DNA of 34,258 bases from Gammaproteobacteria bacterium (lineage in GTDB: Bacteria > Pseudomonadota > Gammaproteobacteria > Ga0077536), in NCBI GenBank assembly GCA_030429865.1, contig JAUIFX010000023.1:1-34258 (forward strand), given 5' to 3'. The position numbers and the translations under genes were made by a program. The first letter of the stretch is position 1. Each line of letters opens with the position of its first letter. Under the pieces are notes generated by a model. It made no database searches, was not told where the DNA came from, and saw only the letters and a list, made by a program, of their open reading frames with translations. Shown here in pieces: positions 28,388 through 34,258 of the stretch.

Positions 28388-30015
28388 AGCTCGCCCGTCC
28401 GTTGCTGGCGATTGGGATGGGTGAAGGTGATGCGAAAGCGGCAGCCACCCGAGCCCGGCACGAGCTGCAGGGACGCCTGGTTCGATTCGCACATCTCGCG
28501 CGCGATGTAGAGGCCGAGACCGGTGCCTTCGGCCTCCGAAGTCGCGAACGGCTCGAACAGGCGGTCGGCGATGGCCGGGTCGAGGCCGGGGCCGGAATCC
28601 TGCAGGTCGATGAACGGGCGTCCGTTGCCGGCATTGATGCCGGCCTCGAACAGCAGCCGCGGCCGCTCGCGCGCGTAGCGCAGCGCGTTCTCGCTCAGGT
28701 TCCACAACACCTGGTGCAGCTGGGTCTTGTCCATCCTGACCACGATCGGCTCCTCCTGCCAGCGCGTCTGGATGTCCTCATCGGCCAGTTCGAAGCGTTG
28801 CTGAAGTTCCTGCCGGAAGCCGGCGAACCAGGCAACGAGGTCGAAACTCTCGGGCACGACGTCCTTGCGCCGGCCGAGCGTGAGGATGTTCTCGATGATG
28901 GTGTTCACGCGCTGCGTGTGCTGCAGCATGATCTCGATCAGGCGCCGGTCCTCGGCGGCCAGCGCGGGCGACTCGGAGAGCAGCTGCCCGGCGTGGCTGA
29001 TTGCACCGAGCGGGTTGCGGATCTCGTGCGCGATGCTCGCGGTCAGCCGGCCGAGCGAGGCGAGCTTGAGCTGCTGCGCGCGCTGGCGCGTCTCGGCGGC
29101 GTCCTCGAGGAACACCAGCGTGCCGGTATGGCCGGCTGCACCGAGTTCGGTGAACGAGACCAGGGCGTTGATATTGCCGCGCCCGGTGATGGTGTTCTCC
29201 GGATTCTCGCCGGTTCGCACCCAGCCCTGGTAGGCGTGCTCGAGCTGGCGCGACAGGTTGCCGAGCGCGACGCCCGGCCCGGGCGGCGCATCGCGGCCGA
29301 GGATCTCGCTCGCCGCGTCGTTCATCAGCACGACGCGGCTCTCGCCGTCCAGCGCCATGATGCCGGCACGCATGCGCCTGACGATGTGCTCGTTGAGCAA
29401 CGACAGGTTCTCGATATCGATGGCGCGGCGCGCCGCGAGCGCCTCGCCCCGGCGCGCCCGCTCGGCCAGCGCCGAGGCCAGGATGGCGGTACCGAAGCAG
29501 GCCGCGCCGAGCAGGCCGGCCTGGGTATAGTTGGCGCTCGCGTAGCCGAGGTAGAGCGTGCCGAAAACGGTCTCGCCGAGAAACGCGAGGCTCGCGAGCG
29601 CGGCGAAGAACACGCCGGCGCGGCCCGAGGCCAGCAGGCAGGTTCCGGCGACGGCCACGACCAGCAGCATACCCAGCCCGCTGGCAACGCCGCCGGCGGC
29701 GTGCATCATTACCGTGATGGCGATGACGTCGACTACCGTGAGGCCGTAGACCAGCACGCGATACGGGAACGTGCGCTGCTCGACGAAGAACTGCGCGACG
29801 ACCGCGCCGACCGCGTAGGCGACGGCCGCGGCGGCGAACAAGCGGGCGTCGAGCTGCATGAGGCTCGGCGGCATCTTGCCCGAGAGCACCAGCACGGCGA
29901 ACAGGCCCGATATGACGATACGGTAGAAGTTGAAGTAGCGCAGCGCGCTCCAGTTGGTCAGCGCCACGCGCTGGCGGACGTCCGCCTCGCGCACGGCGGG
30001 CAAAGCCGCACTCAT
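28384..30015 (-). CDS. pilS: Membrane sensor histidine kinase PilS
   Basis: Sensor partner of PilR, 543 residues. About six transmembrane helices (30-185) are followed by a PAS-like domain (about 205-310, including [18 protein letters not shown]), then the HisKA domain with the phospho-acceptor H330 in [16 protein letters not shown]. The ATPase domain has the N box [16 protein letters not shown] and [16 protein letters not shown]. In pseudomonads PilS senses pilin in the inner membrane through its helices. The ATG at 30015 overlaps the stop of the small upstream gene (ATGA), and pilS in turn overlaps pilR, so the three are translated as a chain. Confidence 0.94.
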   Translation of the reverse strand: MSAALPAVREADVRQRVALTNWSALRYFNFYRIVISGLFAVLVLSGKMPPSLMQLDARLFAAAAVAYAVGAVVAQFFVEQRTFPYRVLVYGLTVVDVIAITVMMHAAGGVASGLGMLLVVAVAGTCLLASGRAGVFFAALASLAFLGETVFGTLYLGYASANYTQAGLLGAACFGTAILASALAERARRGEALAARRAIDIENLSLLNEHIVRRMRAGIMALDGESRVVLMNDAASEILGRDAPPGPGVALGNLSRQLEHAYQGWVRTGENPENTITGRGNINALVSFTELGAAGHTGTLVFLEDAAETRQRAQQLKLASLGRLTASIAHEIRNPLGAISHAGQLLSESPALAAEDRRLIEIMLQHTQRVNTIIENILTLGRRKDVVPESFDLVAWFAGFRQELQQRFELADEDIQTRWQEEPIVVRMDKTQLHQVLWNLSENALRYARERPRLLFEAGINAGNGRPFIDLQDSGPGLDPAIADRLFEPFATSEAEGTGLGLYIAREMCESNQASLQLVPGSGGCRFRITFTHPNRQQRTGEL

Positions 30016-30233
30016 GCGCGCGATTGCTCCGCGTGCTCGCGCGAGCAGTAGCTGCGGCCGTCCGCTACGACGGCTTCGTCGCGCGGCAGGTAGACCTGGC
30101 AGTGTGCACAGCGCACCGTGCGCGCATCGACGGCCCGTCGCTCCGCCGGTGCCGCGGCACGCCCGCGCATACCGCGCACGAACATGACGATGGCGCCGAT
30201 GACGACGAGTCCGATGAGAAGCCGAGCAACCAT
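30012..30233 (-). CDS. PP0621-family small membrane zinc-ribbon-like protein
   Basis: 73 residues: one N-terminal transmembrane helix (about 4-21), a short basic linker, then a putative metal-binding knuckle, CAHC (C42, C45) and CSREH (C63, H67), around [13 protein letters not shown]. This matches the PP0621 family, also found directly upstream of pilS in pseudomonads. Its function is unknown; conservation next to pilS and the ATGA overlap hint at a role in PilS signalling or pilus biogenesis. The start is the ATG at 30233; the frame is open to 30605 but without family features. Confidence 0.78.
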   Translation of the reverse strand: MVARLLIGLVVIGAIVMFVRGMRGRAAAPAERRAVDARTVRCAHCQVYLPRDEAVVADGRSYCSREHAEQSRA

Positions 30234-30579
30234 GTACGAGCCTGCGATTGGAGAAGATGCGCCGGCGGTAAGCAGGCAAGGCGCACGACGCTCGCCGGAA
30301 AGCCCGGCGGCTGCCGCCGTTGTTGCCGCTTTCACCGTATTCGTCCGGCCGGCCGTATGTTCGCCCGCAGACCGCCGCGACTCAAGGCGGTTAATGATAA
30401 GCTTTCGCGTCGGAACCCGACGCCGGCTCCGTCGGTGCGCACCCACGCCGGTCCGCGCGGCAGCATGCCGCGGCGGCACGTGCTGCTGCGCGCCCGGCGC
30501 CATGACCGCAGCCGGCCCGCGGCGCAGTCCGCGCGGGTCATCGATCACTATGCTTACCCGGACGTAGACAGGGGGAACC
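30234..30579. other. Divergent PP0621-pilSR / sucCD intergenic region
   Basis: 346 bp between oppositely transcribed operons. A small AT-rich island, TTAATGATAAGCTTTCG (30391-30407), stands out; its minus strand offers TATCAT, a fair -10 for the pilS side. TATGCT (30549-30554) is a possible -10 for sucC. Neither has a recognisable -35. No gene or repeat was found. Confidence 0.4.
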
Positions 30580-31745
30580 ATGAATCTGCACGAGTACCAG
30601 GCCAAGCGGCTGTTCGCCGACTATGGCATTCCGGTCCAGGACGGCGACGTCGCGACCAGCGCACAAGAGGCGGTCGAGCGGGCCCGCACGCTGGGCGGCG
30701 ATGCCTGGCTGGTCAAGGCCCAGGTCCACGCGGGCGGGCGCGGCAAGGCCGGCGGCGTCAAGTTCACGCGCGATCTCGCCGAACTCGAGCAAACCGCCGC
30801 CAGCCTGCTCGGTTCGCAGCTCGTGACCAAGCAGTCGGCGCCCGACGGCCAGCCGGTCAACTGCGTGCTCATCGCCGCCGCCGCCGACATCGCACACGAA
30901 CTCTACCTCGGCGCGGTCGTCGACCGCGGCACGCGCCGGGTCTCGTTCATGGCCTCGCGCGCGGGCGGCATGGACATCGAGGAAGTCGCCGCGACGACAC
31001 CCGAGAAGATCATCACCTTCAGCGTCGACCCCGTGCTCGGGCTGCAGGACTACCAGTGCCGCCAGATGGCCTTCGCGCTCGAACTCGACAAGGACCAGCG
31101 CAAGCAGCTCCAGGGGATCCTGGCCGGGCTCTACCGCCTGTTCTGCGCGCGCGACCTCAGCCTGGTCGAAATCAATCCCCTCGCCATCCTCACCGACGGC
31201 TCGCTGTGCGCGCTCGACGCCAAGATCAACGTCGACGACAACGCCCTCTACCGGCAGGACATCGCCGACTGGCGCGACGCCAGCCAGGAGGACGAGAAGG
31301 AACGCCGCGCCAAGGAGTTCGACCTCAACTACGTCACCCTCGACGGCAATATCGCCTGCATGGTCAACGGCGCCGGCCTCGCCATGGCAACGATGGACAT
31401 CATCAAGCTGTCCGGCGGCGAGCCGGCCAACTTCCTCGACGTCGGCGGCGGCACCACGGCCGCGCGCGTCGCCGAGGCGTTCAAGATCATCGTCTCCGAC
31501 GGCAACGTCAAAGCGATCCTGGTCAACATCTTCGGCGGCATCGTGCGCTGCGACCTCATCGCCGAGGGCATCATCACGGCGGTCAAGGAGGTCGGCGTCA
31601 ACGTGCCGGTGGTGGTGCGCCTCGAGGGCACCAACGTCAACGAGGGCAAGGACATGCTGGCCTCGAGCGGGCTGGCGATCCTGAGTGCCGAAAACCTCGC
31701 CGACGCCGCAGCCAAGGTCGTCGCGGCAGCCAAAGGGAGCAACTG

Positions 31746-31746
<1 letters not shown>
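30580..31746 (+). CDS. sucC: Succinyl-CoA synthetase (ADP-forming) beta subunit
   Basis: ATP-grasp subunit of succinate-CoA ligase, which couples succinyl-CoA cleavage to ATP formation in the TCA cycle. 388 residues, the E. coli length. Starts [19 protein letters not shown]; the nucleotide-binding [14 protein letters not shown] is at 47-60; [10 protein letters not shown] and [15 protein letters not shown], then [10 protein letters not shown], mark the ATP-grasp and ligase domains. The ATG follows GGGGGAACC. The stop overlaps the sucD start by one base (TGATG), as in many sucCD operons. Confidence 0.97.
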
Positions 31747-32618
<872 letters not shown>

Positions 32619-32630
32619 GCGTGCCCGGAG

Positions 32631-32661
32631 TCACCCGTGCCGCCCCGCGCGGCACGGGTGA
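32631..32661 (+). other. Strong hairpin between sucD and nadE
   Basis: A 13-bp perfect inverted repeat (32631-32643 with 32649-32661, 5-nt loop) just after sucD. It has no T run and is followed immediately by the AGGA ribosome-binding site of the next gene. It could stabilise the sucCD mRNA end or reduce expression of nadE rather than act as an intrinsic terminator. Confidence 0.75.
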
Positions 32662-32673
32662 GCAGGACATTCG

Positions 32674-34029
32674 ATGACGGCATCCCTGCGACTGGTGCTG
32701 GCCCAGGCCGACTTCTGCGTCGGCGACATCAGCGGCAACACGGCGCGCATCATCGACCTGGCGCGCACCGCGCGGGTCGAACACGGCGCCCACGCGGTCG
32801 TCTTCCCGGAACTCGCGGTGACCGGCTACCCGCCCGAGGACCTGCTCTTCCGCCCGGGACTGCATCGCCGCGTGCGCAGCGCCCTCGACGCCATCGCGGC
32901 GGCCGAGCCGGGCATCCACGTCGTGCTCGGCTACCCGGAGCGCGACGGCGCGAACACCTTCAACAGCGCCGCGGTGTTTCACGGCGGCCGCCAGGTCGCC
33001 AACTACCGCAAGCAGCGCCTGCCGAACTACTCGGTGTTCGACGAAAAGCGCTACTTCGAGCCCGGCACGGCGGCGACGATTATCGAGCTCGGCGGCGTGC
33101 GCGTCGGGTTGAGCATCTGCGAGGACATCTGGTCGCCGCAAACCGCGGTCCAAGCGGCCGCGGCCGGCGCCGAACTCATCTGTAACCTCAACGCCTCGCC
33201 CTACCACATGGGCAAGGCGGTGGAGCGCACCAATGCCGTCACGGAAGCGGCGCACGCGGCCGGCCTGCCGGTGGTCTACGTCAACACCGTCGGCGGGCAG
33301 GACGAGCTCATTTTCGATGGCGGCTCGTTCGCGCTCGACGCGCGCGGCGTGGTCACCGCGCTCGCAGCGAGCTTCGTCGAGGACCTGCTCGTGGTCGACG
33401 TCGACCGCGCCGCCGACGGACTCGTGCCGCGCGGTGCACTCGCGGCGACACCCGACGCCGACGCCGCGGTCTACCAGGCGCTGGTGCTCGGCATTCGCGA
33501 TTACGTGCGCAAGAACCGCTTCAAGGGCTGCGTGCTCGGCTTGTCCGGGGGCATCGACTCGGCGCTGACGCTGGCACTGGCGGTCGACGCGCTCGGCGCC
33601 GAGTGCGTCACGGCGGTGTCGATGCCGTCGCGCTATACCGCCGACATGAGCATCGACGACGCACGCGAGGAAGCCGCGCGGCTCGGCTGCGCCTTCCACG
33701 TGGTGCCGATCGAGGGACCGGTCAAGGCCTTCGGCGAGGTCCTGACACCGCTGCTCGGCGGCGATGCCGGCGGCGTGACCGCGCAGAACATCCAGGCGCG
33801 CAGCCGCGGCGTCATCCTCATGGCGCAATCGAACGCCACCGGCAATATCGTCATGGAAGACCTCGTCTTCCTGCTCGAAGGCGCCGGGCTGAAAACCGGC
33901 GTCGATATCGACAAGCTGGTCGCGATCCGCGAGATCATCGCGCGCAACCTGCCCGATGAAACGCTCTACGGCATGTATGCCCGCGCGGGTGCGCCCAAGG
34001 GCTTCGTGCCGGCCAGCGCCGCGGCCTGA
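32674..34029 (+). CDS. Chimera: glutamine-dependent NAD+ synthetase truncated and fused in frame to an HMG-CoA lyase-like C-terminus
   Basis: Residues 1 to ~387 are a NadE enzyme: a nitrilase-type glutaminase domain with E46 (FPELAVTGYP), K113 (NYRKQRLPNYSVFDEKRYF) and C149 (SICEDIW), then the ATP-pyrophosphatase P-loop GLSGGIDSALTLALA (289-303) and ENIQAR-like NIQARSRGVILMAQSN. The family would continue with LTTGNKSE and ~150 more residues; instead, from residue ~388 the frame reads ATGNIVMEDLVFLLEGAG, then KTGVDIDKL and an AGAPKGF tail. That fits the end of HMG-CoA lyase-type enzymes. NAD synthesis would need the missing part, so this product is probably not a working NadE. The protein has 451 residues against the usual ~540. 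The open frame is unbroken. Either a true fusion or a misassembly at a short shared sequence near ACCGGCAA. Confidence 0.85.
   Translation: MTASLRLVLAQADFCVGDISGNTARIIDLARTARVEHGAHAVVFPELAVTGYPPEDLLFRPGLHRRVRSALDAIAAAEPGIHVVLGYPERDGANTFNSAAVFHGGRQVANYRKQRLPNYSVFDEKRYFEPGTAATIIELGGVRVGLSICEDIWSPQTAVQAAAAGAELICNLNASPYHMGKAVERTNAVTEAAHAAGLPVVYVNTVGGQDELIFDGGSFALDARGVVTALAASFVEDLLVVDVDRAADGLVPRGALAATPDADAAVYQALVLGIRDYVRKNRFKGCVLGLSGGIDSALTLALAVDALGAECVTAVSMPSRYTADMSIDDAREEAARLGCAFHVVPIEGPVKAFGEVLTPLLGGDAGGVTAQNIQARSRGVILMAQSNATGNIVMEDLVFLLEGAGLKTGVDIDKLVAIREIIARNLPDETLYGMYARAGAPKGFVPASAAA
33835..34026 (+). other. HMG-CoA lyase-like C-terminal segment within the chimera
   Basis: The last ~64 codons. 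I recognise the pattern ATGN-x-x-x-EDLVF-x-L-E-x-x-G-x-x-TG-x-D, then DKL, LYG and AG-x-PKGF, as the C-terminus of hydroxymethylglutaryl-CoA lyases of the short-chain acyl-CoA catabolic type. The aldolase-like barrel that forms the active site is absent, so it cannot be a lyase by itself. What follows it (terminator, then an acyl-CoA dehydrogenase gene) suits that family's neighbourhood, whereas sucCD before the junction suits nadE. The exact breakpoint is uncertain by a few codons. Confidence 0.7.
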
Positions 34030-34038
34030 TAACCGATC

Positions 34039-34067
34039 CGGGTGGCGGCCTCCGCCGCCCGCTTTTT
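34039..34067 (+). terminator. Rho-independent terminator after the chimera
   Basis: A 10-bp GC-rich stem with one G-U pair (34039-34048 with 34052-34061, 3-nt loop) is followed by CTTTTT (34062-34067), 10 bp after the stop codon. Confidence 0.85.
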
Positions 34068-34125
34068 CTGCAAGACCGACGGGCCGGGGATTCCCCGCCG
34101 CCCGCAGCGAATGGAGACCGTCCCC

Positions 34126-34258
34126 ATGTCCGACATGCTGCCCACCATCGACTTCGAGGAAGACGATTACCCCGAAATCCGCGAAGCCGTGGCCAAGATC
34201 TGCGAGGGCTTCCCCGGCGAATACTGGCGTGGGCTGGAGGACCAGTCGGTCGAGGGCA
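34126..34258 (+). CDS. Acyl-CoA dehydrogenase-like protein, N-terminal part
   Basis: Only 44 codons, running off the right edge. The translation MSDMLPTIDFEEDDYPEIRE continues into an AVAKICEGFPGEYWR motif; this matches the first helices of acyl-CoA dehydrogenases, where 'IREAV...C..FP.EYWR' is common. The ATG at 34126 has GGAG about 9 nt upstream; the in-frame ATG at 34111 is less well placed. Being next to an HMG-CoA lyase-like tail suggests a catabolic acyl-CoA cluster to the right. The active site lies outside the window, so the family call is tentative. Confidence 0.6.
   Translation, partial: MSDMLPTIDFEEDDYPEIREAVAKICEGFPGEYWRGLEDQSVEG

Overview
The window is about 34 kb of GC-rich chromosome with almost no non-coding DNA and many ATGA or GTGA start/stop overlaps. 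The gene content points to a gammaproteobacterium: hda, rimI and purM beside a DUF2066 gene and a PerM-type permease; trmJ divergent from suhB; a PilS/PilR/PilA type IV pilus locus with a sigma-54 promoter; sucCD followed by nadE. The ilvBNC-psd-pssA order also occurs in betaproteobacteria. I cannot name a genus. I saw no tRNA, rRNA, CRISPR array, insertion sequence or prophage.

Layout. 1-3.3 kb (minus): start of a family 5 solute-binding protein, rlmD, a PolB-type 3'-5' exonuclease and cysM. 3.4-6.1 kb (minus): a PagL-like lipid A deacylase, rimI, a family 4 uracil-DNA glycosylase and pssA. 6.3-10.5 kb (minus): a Psd-like protein and ilvC, ilvN, ilvB. 10.9-12.7 kb (plus): proS. 12.7-14.3 kb (minus): acylphosphatase and a YihY-like membrane protein. 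14.4-15.3 kb (plus): a YfgD-type ArsC-like protein and a WrbA-like flavoprotein. 15.3-18.3 kb (minus): hda, a PerM-like permease and DUF2066. 18.5 kb (plus): purM. 19.7 kb (minus): trmJ. 20.5-22.3 kb (plus): suhB and a DPM1-like glycosyltransferase. 22.3-30.2 kb (minus, transcribed from right to left): a PP0621-family protein, pilS, pilR, pilA and two tandem TMTC-like GT-C membrane proteins with helical repeat tails. 30.6-34.3 kb (plus): sucC, sucD, a nadE-derived chimera and the start of an acyl-CoA dehydrogenase.

The main point for a second look as a possible system is the 21-30 kb block. PilS-PilR probably drives pilA from a clear sigma-54 promoter. Directly downstream of pilA sit two paralogous multi-spanning proteins with the hallmarks of TMTC / bacterial protein O-mannosyltransferase-like GT-C enzymes. 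A polyprenyl-phosphate-sugar-synthase-like GT2 lies convergent to them. Together they suggest a pilin O-glycosylation module unlike the single-enzyme TfpO/PilO or TfpW systems.

Two anomalies deserve checking. The nadE reading frame changes in frame, at residue ~388, into what looks like the C-terminus of an HMG-CoA lyase; an acyl-CoA dehydrogenase follows, so this is either a real gene fusion or a contig misjoin at a short shared sequence. The psd homologue next to pssA has Ala where the pyruvoyl-forming Ser should be.
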